64,000 bases of DNA, from positions 106,504 to 170,503 of the forward strand of contig NZ_JAHNZT010000016.1 in the NCBI RefSeq assembly GCF_019039035.1, given 5' to 3'. The notes below the pieces were generated by a model that worked only from the letters and a program-made list of their open reading frames with translations, did no database searches and was not told the DNA's origin. Of this stretch, positions 28,601 to 35,871 are shown piece after piece. Every line of letters starts with the position of its first letter. Position 1 is the first letter of the stretch. The DNA comes from Citreicoccus inhibens. Its GTDB lineage: Bacteria > Myxococcota > Myxococcia > Myxococcales > Myxococcaceae. The position numbers were made by a program, and so were the translations under genes.

Positions 28601-31507
28601 TTCCCCCACCGCTCCGACCACCGCCGCGCGCAGGCTCGACTCGCGATGGAGCGCCGCCTCAATCTCGCCCGGCTCGATGCGCTGCCCGCGAATGGACAGC
28701 TGGAAATCAACGCGGCCGAGGAACTCGATGGTCCCATCGGGCAGGTATCGCCCCAGGTCACCCGTTCGGTAGATGCGCTCACCGGTGCGCGGATGAACGG
28801 TGAACTTCGCGGACCCAGCCCCCGCGCCCACGTAGCCGAGCGCCACGCCGATGCCCGCGCAGCACAGCTCGCCGGGAACCCAGAGGGGTCGCTCCGCCAG
28901 CCGCTCGTCCATCACGTAGTATCGCGTGTTCGCGATGGGCTTGCCGTAGGGGATGCTGCGTCGGCGCTCGTCCAGCTCGTCCACCGGGTGGGTGATGTTC
29001 CACAGCGACGTCTCCGTGGGCCCGCCCACGCTGATGAGCTTCACGCCGCCAAATCGAGCCCGCAGCCGCGCGGGCAGCGTCACGGGGATCCAATCCCCGC
29101 CCAACATCACCAGCCGCAGCGGACACCCGAGGCGGACGTTGCCGCCCTCCAGGTACGTCAGCAGCATCTCCATCATCGCGGGCACGGTGCTCCACACCGT
29201 GACGCCGTGACGGGCCATCAGCTCGACCCAGTGCGCGGGGTCGCGGCGTTTGGCGGCGTCCGGCAACACGATGAGGCCGCCCGCGCTGAGGGTGCCGAAG
29301 ACGTCGTAGACGGAGAAGTCGTGGTGGAGCGCGCTCAGCGCGATGAGCCGGTCATCGGGCCCCACGCCAAAGCGGCGATGGGTCCACTCGATGGCGTTGA
29401 CCATCCCCGCGTGCGAGAGCATCGCGCCGTTGGGCTGCCCGGTGGAGCCCGACGTGTAGAGGATGTGCGCGAGGTCCTCGGGGCGCTGGAGGGTCGCCAG
29501 CGGCGTGTCACTGTGCCTGGAGAACGCGTCGGGCGTGAGCGTCAGGACCTGCACGCCCTCGGGCCACTCACGCGCGGTGAAGCGCGGCTGGGTCACCACC
29601 AGCTCGGCGCCGCCGTTGCGCATCATGTACGCGCGCCGCTCGGGCGGCAGCCCCGCGTCAATGGGCAGATACGCGGCCCCCGAGCTGAGGATGCCGAGCA
29701 CCGCGACGACCTGCTCCCAGCCCTTCTCCATCACCACGGCGACGACGCGGTTGGGCGCCGCGCCCCGCTCGCGAAGCTCACGCCCGAGTCGACTCGCGCG
29801 GCGGCTCAGCTCGCCATAGGTGAGCGTGCCCTCGGACGTCGCCAGCGCGGGGGCGTTGGGCCGCTCGGCGGCGTTGCGGAAGAACCCCGTGTGCAGGAGC
29901 GCGCCGCTCAACGGGAGCGCGTTGTCGTTGACGCGGGCAACCACCTCGCGCTGGCGCCAGGGGATGACCTCCAGGTCCTTGCGCGACCACGCGGCGTCTT
30001 CCTCCGCCAGTTGGTGCAGCAGCGCGCGGAAGGCGTTGAACATGTCCTCCAACATGCCGGCCGGGAACAGCTCCTCGGCCACGTCCCAGTTCAGGAAGAC
30101 ACCACCGCGCTGGTAGACAATCTGCAGGTCGATCCACACCTGCGGCGTCTGCGTCAGCGCCTCGACGAGCCCCCCGAAGGACTCCGCCAGGAAGTCCACC
30201 CAGTGCGAGTCCCGGCTCTTGGAGTGGGAGGCGAAGCTCGTCATCACCACGGGCATCAGCGCGCCAGAGATGCGGCCCTGGGCTCGGAACAACTCGCGCA
30301 GCAACTCCACGCCGCTGACCTCGCGGTGCTCCAGCGCGAGCAACAGCTCGTCCCGGATGGCGTGGGCGCGCTCGGTGAACGTGCGCTCCGGACGGTGGTC
30401 GACCTCCACGAGCGTGAAGCTGGCGAACGTCCCGATGATGTCGTTGACCTGCGGATGGATGGGCAGGCGGTTGAAGTGCGGGACGTTGAGGGTGAAGCGC
30501 GGGCTGCGGCTCCAGTGCGCGATGACCTCCGCGTAGGCCGCCAGCAACAGCTCCGGCTCCGTCAGCCGGCGCGCCCGGGCCCGCTGCTTGAGCCGCTGCC
30601 ACTCCTCCGCCTCCACGCGCGCGAACCAACGACGGAAGCGCGGGCGCCGCAGCGTGCGCGGCTCCTTCTCCATCGGAAGGTCGGGAGCAGGAGGGAGCCG
30701 AGCCAGTCGCTCGCGCCAGTACGCCAGCGAACGGGCATGACGGGCCCCCCGAGCACCGTTCAGGGCGAGCGAGTAGTCGCGGTATGACAACGCGAGGGGC
30801 GGCAGCGTGAGGACCGCCTCGGGGTGCTGATAGAAGTGCACCAGCTCGCGGTAGAGAATCTGGAAGCTGTACCCATCGATGAACGTGCCATCGATGCTCA
30901 TGAACAGGCGCGCGCGGTCATCGTCGAGCAGGCACACCCGCAGCTCGAACAGCGGCCACGTGTCCAGGGAGTGCACCTGCTGGGAGAGGCGCTCGCGGAT
31001 GGCGGCGAGGCGCGCCTCCGTCTCCTCGGCGCCGCGCCCGCGCAGGTCCTCGACGGGGAGCGCGTAGCGCGGAACGCTGGGGAGGATGCGCTGCTGGAAG
31101 CCGGGCACCTCCACCGCGCGCAGCATCTCGTGGCGCGCCACGACCTGGTTCCACGCCTCCTCGAACCGGGCCACGTCCAGCGCCACGCAGTCCAGCTCGT
31201 TGTACGCGTGCATGGACGCGTTCAACTCCAGCTCGGACTGACGGCCCACGCTGTAGGCCTGCTGCAGCTCGGTCATCGGAAACGGCGCGTGCCGCTCCTG
31301 GGGGCGGGCCACCACCTCGGGTGGGGCCTCCGGCGCGCGGCCCTGGCGAGACAGCAGGGCCAGCAGCTCCGCCTTGTTCGCCACGAGCTGCTCGCGCAGC
31401 GCGGCGGGAATCTCGCCCGAGGGCGCATCCACCGCGAGCCGCTCACCCTCCACGGCCAGGGTGATGCCGTGCGCCGCCAGCGCCTGAAGGAGTGCGTCCA
31501 AAGTCAT
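22601..31507 (-). CDS. Hybrid NRPS-PKS Cy-A-PCP-KS-AT-DH-KR-ACP
   Basis: 2968 residues. A TubC-like docking region (1-55) precedes a heterocyclization domain (about 72-510) carrying the Cy signature DGTFIDGYS (DxxxxDxxS). The A domain (about 530-1040) resembles thiazole/oxazole-forming A domains; the pocket read by eye is D-F-Y-S-L-G-V-L-W-K, a mixture of the Thr (DFWNIGMVHK) and Cys (DLYNLSLIWK) codes, so Ser, Thr or Cys. The PCP has LGANSVHLIQL. KS has QTACSTS (Cys near 1316). AT has GHSTGE (near 1765) but RAAH where malonyl ATs have HAFH and methylmalonyl ATs YASH. DH has HRVFGTPTLP and LDACLQ. KR has AGGLGRLGL but GQTNHCAATAF, His for Tyr, near 2728. The ACP Ser is near 2884. It builds the azoline and the first elongation. 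No oxidase domain is present. The ATG overlaps the previous stop (ATGA). Confidence 0.93.
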   Translation of the reverse strand: MTLDALLQALAAHGITLAVEGERLAVDAPSGEIPAALREQLVANKAELLALLSRQGRAPEAPPEVVARPQERHAPFPMTELQQAYSVGRQSELELNASMHAYNELDCVALDVARFEEAWNQVVARHEMLRAVEVPGFQQRILPSVPRYALPVEDLRGRGAEETEARLAAIRERLSQQVHSLDTWPLFELRVCLLDDDRARLFMSIDGTFIDGYSFQILYRELVHFYQHPEAVLTLPPLALSYRDYSLALNGARGARHARSLAYWRERLARLPPAPDLPMEKEPRTLRRPRFRRWFARVEAEEWQRLKQRARARRLTEPELLLAAYAEVIAHWSRSPRFTLNVPHFNRLPIHPQVNDIIGTFASFTLVEVDHRPERTFTERAHAIRDELLLALEHREVSGVELLRELFRAQGRISGALMPVVMTSFASHSKSRDSHWVDFLAESFGGLVEALTQTPQVWIDLQIVYQRGGVFLNWDVAEELFPAGMLEDMFNAFRALLHQLAEEDAAWSRKDLEVIPWRQREVVARVNDNALPLSGALLHTGFFRNAAERPNAPALATSEGTLTYGELSRRASRLGRELRERGAAPNRVVAVVMEKGWEQVVAVLGILSSGAAYLPIDAGLPPERRAYMMRNGGAELVVTQPRFTAREWPEGVQVLTLTPDAFSRHSDTPLATLQRPEDLAHILYTSGSTGQPNGAMLSHAGMVNAIEWTHRRFGVGPDDRLIALSALHHDFSVYDVFGTLSAGGLIVLPDAAKRRDPAHWVELMARHGVTVWSTVPAMMEMLLTYLEGGNVRLGCPLRLVMLGGDWIPVTLPARLRARFGGVKLISVGGPTETSLWNITHPVDELDERRRSIPYGKPIANTRYYVMDERLAERPLWVPGELCCAGIGVALGYVGAGAGSAKFTVHPRTGERIYRTGDLGRYLPDGTIEFLGRVDFQLSIRGQRIEPGEIEAALHRESSLRAAVVGAVGEHHEKRLVAYVVPADGHKDVDTRRIRESLARSLPEHMVPATFVVLDELPLTRNGKVDRRGLPHPDAVARPLRPSEPAPVSRVASGEARELTAGLAKAVGEVLGVPPVHPDRNFFELGANSVHLIQLHLRLKASLGVSVPVVEIFGNPTVRALARHLGASGVEEGAAAASTAASVPASGERDIAIVGMSCRLPGAPSLEAFWNNLVNGVESVAAFSDDELRAAGVSAAAFRDPRYVRASAVLEGHDTFDADFFSLTPREARALDPQQRVFLECAWEAMEHAGLQPGKGDAVVGVYAGKSVSHYRYPYPDLTRPLNFFQDLISQDKDFLATQTSYKLDLRGPSVNVQTACSTSLVAVSMACDALLNGSCDVALAGGVAIKVPHAVGYLFEEGSIFSGDGHCRPFDARANGTLPGSGAGVVVLKRLSDARAHGDTVLAVIKGTAINNDGHRKVGFMAPGVEGQADVVRRAHQRAGVEPHSISYVEAHGTGTAIGDPIEVAALTRAFAGEAGSRTCGLGSVKSNMGHLDSAAGIAGLIKVVLSLQHRMLPRSLHFESPNPRIDFQGGPFYVVAQNQPWISTEGPLRAGVSSFGIGGTNAHVVLEEAPAPKTAEASDARAERSRHLLTLSARSEAALRQLAGRYRERLDSTEDALADLCFSANTGRTLFEHRLAVVGVDRAHLSTLLGSAERQEERPGLLRGVPDLKQAAKVAFLFSGQGSQYVGVARELYQTHPGFRQRLDAFDVLLSGTWTRSLQSVLYPAPGEDSVLDQFDHAQPALFALEYALGELWMSWGVMPDVLLGHSTGELAAACLAGVMSVEDGLKLAVHRGRLMHQLPEGGNLAVSAGEAQVREVLAQGGWAIGVAALNGPENVVVSGPPEELAAVTQAMESRGFKVKRLNIPRAAHSVMVERILEEFRAVARTLRFSPPRIPMVSGMTGEPITDAIATPDYWCAQLREPVRFADGVQRLYQDGARVFVEIGPKATLLGMAARCVPEGECALLPSLKPEDGGWQQLLESAAGLFLRGVQVDWAALDAGHARRKVTLPTYPFQRQRFWEEGAGLQRPNGASTAREEHPLLGARVPLALLEGGALLFETTLGPSAHAFLGQHRVFGTPTLPATAYVEMALAAGARMLGTSALRLSELSLLAAMTFPADGERRVQVAVRGEDAGRAAVRIFSRATSDRDEAWLLHATATLAPWHERDEARGEPGLDAVLEGLRAAPLLQDYYQRALESGVDFGPEFRGITELRQQGEQVLARIEKPATLGGTGAYLAHPALLDACLQVVGGAYPELAESEVYVPMRIESLVLSGGLEAGVWSHAVVRPLDEGRQRLRADVSVFTSEGRRCARVEGLELQRTTHEALGLVAGSELDPLLYERVWEPAALGDIVPGARGGGEGACLILADDAGVGERLARTLSEAGRACFVATRGLAFRGLGDRRFELPEDPDALPAALREAELPTGLADVVVLWGLDGATTESLSDAPLEDATRRGCGSALGVLRYLIERGHSEAVWLVTRGAQSVAPGDAVPGIAQSPLWGLARPLAIESSEMDCRCVDLDPRADLDAQVEALLRELGARREVSDNQVAYRGVRHVARLRRTEARALLASRVERPELFRADRSYLIAGGLGRLGLLTAELLARRGARTLVLTGRGEATPSAVERLERLRRQGVRVEVRQVDIADATALATLLEEVARDFAPLGGVFHSAGALDDGVLRQQRWARFESVLRPKVRGSWNLHRLTAHLPLEHFVLFSSVASLVGSAGQTNHCAATAFEDALAHHRRAEGLPGLSINWGVWAGDAGARVAVSEQARTPGLDALPARQGLRALELLLTTRATQVGVAAIDWAVFGGGRSSPYDQALRERARGQVGPRATFVETLARAPVAQRRRLLMEYLREQVAWMRGLGSGESIDPRQGFQEMGIDSLAALQLKNRLQTGFGVTLPATLVFNYPTTEKLAARLAEDCIPLEFEVEAEPGPEARDASAPALEGLTEANLAHLLSEQLTKMN

Positions 31508-34500
31508 AGCAGCACCCGTTTGGTGTCCGTGCGCTCCGAGGTCCCCGCGGTCAACACCCGCGCCACCGCGAGCCGCTCCAGAAGCTCCCCCACCACCTGC
31601 GCGATGGAGTGCTCATCCACGAAGCTCTTCAGGGGCAGCCCCACGTCCAGCTCGGCGAGCACCAGGTCCCGCATCTCCAGGGCCATGATGGAGTCGAAGC
31701 CCAGCGCCTCGAACGAGTCGGTGGACGACAGTCGCTCGGGTGCCACGCGGCTGACCTCCGCGATCATCTCCTTGAGCCGAGCCTCCAGCGCGCGGGCGCG
31801 TGCGTCGCCCTCCAGCGACAGCAACACCTCGCGCAGCTGGCGCGGCGCCACGGCCCCGGCGCCCTCCTCCGCCCTCGGCAGCAGCTCCCGGAACAGCGAG
31901 CTGCCCGCGATGGCGGGATAGGCATGCGCCCAGCGCTTCGGCTCGAAGCGCGCGATGCCTCGGTTGGCCGGTGCGTCCGCGAGCGTGACCGCCATCAGGG
32001 CGAGCGCCTCGTCGACGGACATCGGCGACATGCCACGCTCTGCGAGCCGCTCTCCGCGCCGCGCGTCGGTGGCGGCCATGCCCACCTCGCCCCAGCTGCC
32101 CCATTGCAGGCTGAGCGCCGGGAGCCCCCGCGCGCGACGCAAGCGAGCCAGGGCATCGAGGAAGGCATTGGCGGCAGCGTAGTTGCCCTGGCCGGGCGAG
32201 CCCACCAACCCCGCGGTCGACGAGAAGAGGACGAACTGCTCCACGGTGGCGTCCGTGGCCAGCGTGTGGAGGTTCCACGCGCCATCCACCTTGGGGCCCA
32301 TCACCGTGTCGAACGCCGCGGGCTCCAGTTGCAGGAACGACGCGTCCGCGAGCACGCCCGCGCAATGGAAGACGCCCCCCAACGGAGGGCCTCCGCGCCG
32401 GAGTCCGTCGAGCACGTCCGCCACGGCGTCGCGCTGCCCCACATCCACCCGGCACGTCTCCACGCGAGCGCCCGCCGCGCGCAGCGACCCGAGCACCTCG
32501 CGCGCCTGCGCGCTCTCGCCCGACCGCCCCCACAGCGACAGGTGACGCGCGCCTTGCGAAACCAGCCACTGCGCGAGCCGCAGACCGATGCCGCCCAAGC
32601 CCCCCGTGACGACGTAGCTCCGATCCGCGCGAGGGCGGAACGCTCCCGTGGCGCCCGCGGCGCGCTGCCCCGGGATGAGCGCGGAGACGAATCGCTGACC
32701 GCCTCGGTACTTCACTTCGTCGTCGTCACTCGCGGCTGGGATCGCCAACTCCCCGGGGAGCACACGCAGCGCCTCCACGCCAGAGCGCGCATCCAGGTCC
32801 ACGCGCTTGCAACGCAGCTCGGCGTGCTCGTGCGCGAGGACGCGGGCCAGACCCCAGAGCGATGCCCCCGCGAGCGACAGCGACTCTTCCTCCGCCTGTG
32901 CGCCGCGCGTGACGAGCACCAGACGGGGCGCACCGGGCAGCGCGGTGCGCGCCATCGCCTGGGCCAGGAACGTGAACGCCACGGCCTGACGCCGCGCGGA
33001 CGCGCCTCGGGGTGCGGATTCATCCACCGGGTCCTGACTCGCCAGGAAGAGCACGCCCCTCAGCGGTTCCCCCGAGGCCGCCACCTCCTCCAACAGCTGC
33101 GCGAAGGACGCGCCCTGACCGAAGTCGACCCGATGCTCGCCCGGCGTCGCGCGCGCGGAGGTTGGCCCCGCGCAGGCCACCACCAACTCTCCGTGCGGTG
33201 AGCCCCAGGCTTCGCGCAGGGGGCGCGCCGCCTCCAGGTTCTCCGTCAAGGCAAGCCACCGCCCTCCCCGACCCGCGGATTCGGGCACGGCCTCGCGGGG
33301 ACGCCACGCCAGGTCCCAGAGCAGTCCTTCCCAGCGAGCGGACACCTCGGGAGGCGGAGGCGCCAGGAGGCGCGGCGCCTCACGCTGCCCATCCCACCAG
33401 TAGCGCTCGCGCTGCCAGGGATACGTCGGGGCAGAGGCCTTGCGCGCCTCGGGGAACAGGGAGTCGAAGCGCAAGGTGAGCCCCGCGCAGTACACGCGCG
33501 CGGCCCGCGTCAGCACGCCCTGGAGCACCTCGCCGCCATCTCGCGGGTCGGCCTTGAGGACGAACACCTCACGGCCGCGTCGCCGCGCGGAGGCATCCAG
33601 CGCATCCGCGAGCGCTCCGCTGCACGCGACCTCCAGGAAGGTGGAGGCGAAGTCGCGCGCCACCAGATGCTCGGCCACGAGGTCCCAATCCGGAGCCTCG
33701 GAGGCCACCGCCTCGCGCACCCACCTGCCCGAAGGCGGCATGGCACCTTCGGAGAGCCAGGACTCCTCCGCGAAGGAGAAGAAGTGGCAGCGCGCGGTGC
33801 GCGCCAGGAACGGCTCGGGATCCGGCAAGCGCAGCGCCAGGCGGATCGCCTCTTCTTCCGTGAGCAGCCCGGCGACGACCGCCGCGGCGATGCCACCCGT
33901 GCCATGCCCCGCGACGGCCAGCGGCTCCACGCCACACGCGCGCCACCACGCCACCAGCGCGAGCTGGCACGCGAGCAGGACACCCGCGCCGCGCGCTCGC
34001 ACCTCCGCGGCCTGGGGCCCGCGACTCCCGCGCGCCAGATGCTCGGAGACCGACCAGCCCGCCACCCGGCGGAACGCGGCGTCCAACCCCTCGAGCTGCC
34101 GCATCGACGCAGGGTCGCGCGCGAGCAACTCCCGCACGAGGCCATCCACCTGTTCGACGTCGTCGCCGAAGATGAAGGTCGCGCCCTTGGGTGGCGCGCC
34201 CGTGAGCGAGCCGCGGTGGATGCCGGTGCCGCTGCGTCCCTCGGCCGCGCTGCGCAGCAGGGCGCGCAGGACCTCGGGCGTCTGGGCCACGAGCGCCATG
34301 CGCTGCTCGTGATGCGAGCGCCCCGCGCCCGCGGTGAAGCACGCGTCGCGCAGGTTCGCGTCCGGAACCTCGGTGAGCTGGCGCAACCATGCGCTGGCCA
34401 GCTCCCGCAGGCCCGCCTCGCTCCGCGCCGAGAGTGGCAGGAGGTAGGGCCCCGCATCGGTGCGCGCCGAGGGGGCCTCGCGATAGGACTCGACGATGGC

Positions 34501-35871
34501 GTGCGCGTTCATGCCGCTCATGCCAAAGGAGCTGACAGCGACGCGGTGCGCGCGCCCCTGGGGCGTGAGCGGCGTGTGCTCCCGGACGACAGCCAACCCC
34601 GAGCCCGCCCAGGAGAACTCGGGCGTCGGATGCTCGAAGTGGAGCGAGGGAGGAATCGTGCCGGACTGGAGGATGCACACGGCCTTGATGAGACCGGCGA
34701 TCCCCGCGGCCGCCTCCGTGTGGCCAATGTTCGGCTTGAGCGAGCCCATCCACAGCGGGTGCTCGGCCGAGTGAGCGGCGCCATACACCCGCGCCACGCC
34801 TTCCAGCTCGATGGGGTCACCCAGCCGAGTGCCCGTGCCGTGCGCCTCCAGGTAGTCCACCTGTCCGGGCTCGATGCCGGCGCGCTGGAGCGCGAGGCGA
34901 TAGAGCGACTCCTGGGCCCGGACGTTCGGGACCGTGAGGCCTCCGCTCGCGCCGTCGTGGTTCATCGCCGTCGCGCGCAGCGTGGCGAGCACGCGGTCTC
35001 CATCCCGCAAGGCATCCCGGAGGCGCTTGAGGATGACCACGCCACAGCCTTCGCCCTGCACCATGCCGTCCGCCGCGGCGTCGAAGGCGCGGCACCGCTG
35101 CGTGGGAGACAGTGCTCCCGCCTTGGTGAGGAACACGCTCAGGTGCGGGGCCAACAGCAGCTTCACGCCCCCCGCGATCGCGACCGTCGACTCCCCCGCG
35201 TGCAGGCTCTGACACGCCAGGTGCACGGCGACGAGCGACGACGAGCACGCGGTGTCCACCGCCAGGCTCGGACCTTCGAGCCCGAGCAGGTACGACAGGC
35301 GTCCCGGGACGTAGCTCGCATCCACTCCCGAGGAGTAATGCGGACCGACCTTCTCCAACCCGCCCTCCGCGATGAGCGCGTAGTCCCGAGCATGAACGCC
35401 CGCGAACACGCCGGTCCGAGTGCCGCGCAGCGCGTGCGGGGGAAGCCCCGCGTCCTCCAGCGCCTCCCAGCACACCTCCAGGAAGAAGCGCTGCTGCGGA
35501 TCCATCCCCTCCGCCTCGCGCCGCGAGATGCGGAAGAACTCCGCGTCGAAGCGCTCGACGCCCTCCACGAACGCCGCCCGGCGCAACGTGGACTTGCCGG
35601 GGGCCGCGGGGTCCGGATCATGAATGCCCTGGAGCGACCGCCGCTCCGCAGGGACCTCCATCACCGCCTCGCGCCCGCCCCACAAGAGCTCGCGGAACCG
35701 CGACGTCCCCGAGGCCCCGCCCGGGAAGCGACACCCCATGCCGATGATGGCGATGGCGTCCTCGCTCCCCGAGGTGACCGAGACCAGCTTGCGCTGGAGC
35801 TTCTCGATGGTGAGCAGGGCCTGCTGGAGCGGGGTCAGCTCCGAGCCCACGCCGTCCTTGCGATTCATCAT
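31504..35871 (-). CDS. PKS module KS-AT(inactive)-KR-ACP
   Basis: 1455 residues. The start is the first ATG of ATGATGA, which overlaps the upstream stop; the second ATG (35868) has better spacing from GAGG. After a docking helix (LQQALLTIEKLQRKLV) comes a KS with DTACSSS (near 209), EAHGTG and NIGHTEAAAG, apparently intact. The AT region is degenerate: the expected N-terminal FLFSGQGSQ block reads FIFGDDVEQ and the GHSxGE nucleophile elbow reads GHGTGG (Gly for the catalytic Ser, near 655), so it should not load an extender. KR has VTGGLGGIGL and GQGNYAAANAF; the ACP has LGFDSIMALEM (Ser near 1392). No DH is present. It precedes the Cy-A-PCP gene, so it may pass the starter without extension or depend on an AT elsewhere. 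Confidence 0.92.
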   Translation of the reverse strand: MMNRKDGVGSELTPLQQALLTIEKLQRKLVSVTSGSEDAIAIIGMGCRFPGGASGTSRFRELLWGGREAVMEVPAERRSLQGIHDPDPAAPGKSTLRRAAFVEGVERFDAEFFRISRREAEGMDPQQRFFLEVCWEALEDAGLPPHALRGTRTGVFAGVHARDYALIAEGGLEKVGPHYSSGVDASYVPGRLSYLLGLEGPSLAVDTACSSSLVAVHLACQSLHAGESTVAIAGGVKLLLAPHLSVFLTKAGALSPTQRCRAFDAAADGMVQGEGCGVVILKRLRDALRDGDRVLATLRATAMNHDGASGGLTVPNVRAQESLYRLALQRAGIEPGQVDYLEAHGTGTRLGDPIELEGVARVYGAAHSAEHPLWMGSLKPNIGHTEAAAGIAGLIKAVCILQSGTIPPSLHFEHPTPEFSWAGSGLAVVREHTPLTPQGRAHRVAVSSFGMSGMNAHAIVESYREAPSARTDAGPYLLPLSARSEAGLRELASAWLRQLTEVPDANLRDACFTAGAGRSHHEQRMALVAQTPEVLRALLRSAAEGRSGTGIHRGSLTGAPPKGATFIFGDDVEQVDGLVRELLARDPASMRQLEGLDAAFRRVAGWSVSEHLARGSRGPQAAEVRARGAGVLLACQLALVAWWRACGVEPLAVAGHGTGGIAAAVVAGLLTEEEAIRLALRLPDPEPFLARTARCHFFSFAEESWLSEGAMPPSGRWVREAVASEAPDWDLVAEHLVARDFASTFLEVACSGALADALDASARRRGREVFVLKADPRDGGEVLQGVLTRAARVYCAGLTLRFDSLFPEARKASAPTYPWQRERYWWDGQREAPRLLAPPPPEVSARWEGLLWDLAWRPREAVPESAGRGGRWLALTENLEAARPLREAWGSPHGELVVACAGPTSARATPGEHRVDFGQGASFAQLLEEVAASGEPLRGVLFLASQDPVDESAPRGASARRQAVAFTFLAQAMARTALPGAPRLVLVTRGAQAEEESLSLAGASLWGLARVLAHEHAELRCKRVDLDARSGVEALRVLPGELAIPAASDDDEVKYRGGQRFVSALIPGQRAAGATGAFRPRADRSYVVTGGLGGIGLRLAQWLVSQGARHLSLWGRSGESAQAREVLGSLRAAGARVETCRVDVGQRDAVADVLDGLRRGGPPLGGVFHCAGVLADASFLQLEPAAFDTVMGPKVDGAWNLHTLATDATVEQFVLFSSTAGLVGSPGQGNYAAANAFLDALARLRRARGLPALSLQWGSWGEVGMAATDARRGERLAERGMSPMSVDEALALMAVTLADAPANRGIARFEPKRWAHAYPAIAGSSLFRELLPRAEEGAGAVAPRQLREVLLSLEGDARARALEARLKEMIAEVSRVAPERLSSTDSFEALGFDSIMALEMRDLVLAELDVGLPLKSFVDEHSIAQVVGELLERLAVARVLTAGTSERTDTKRVLL

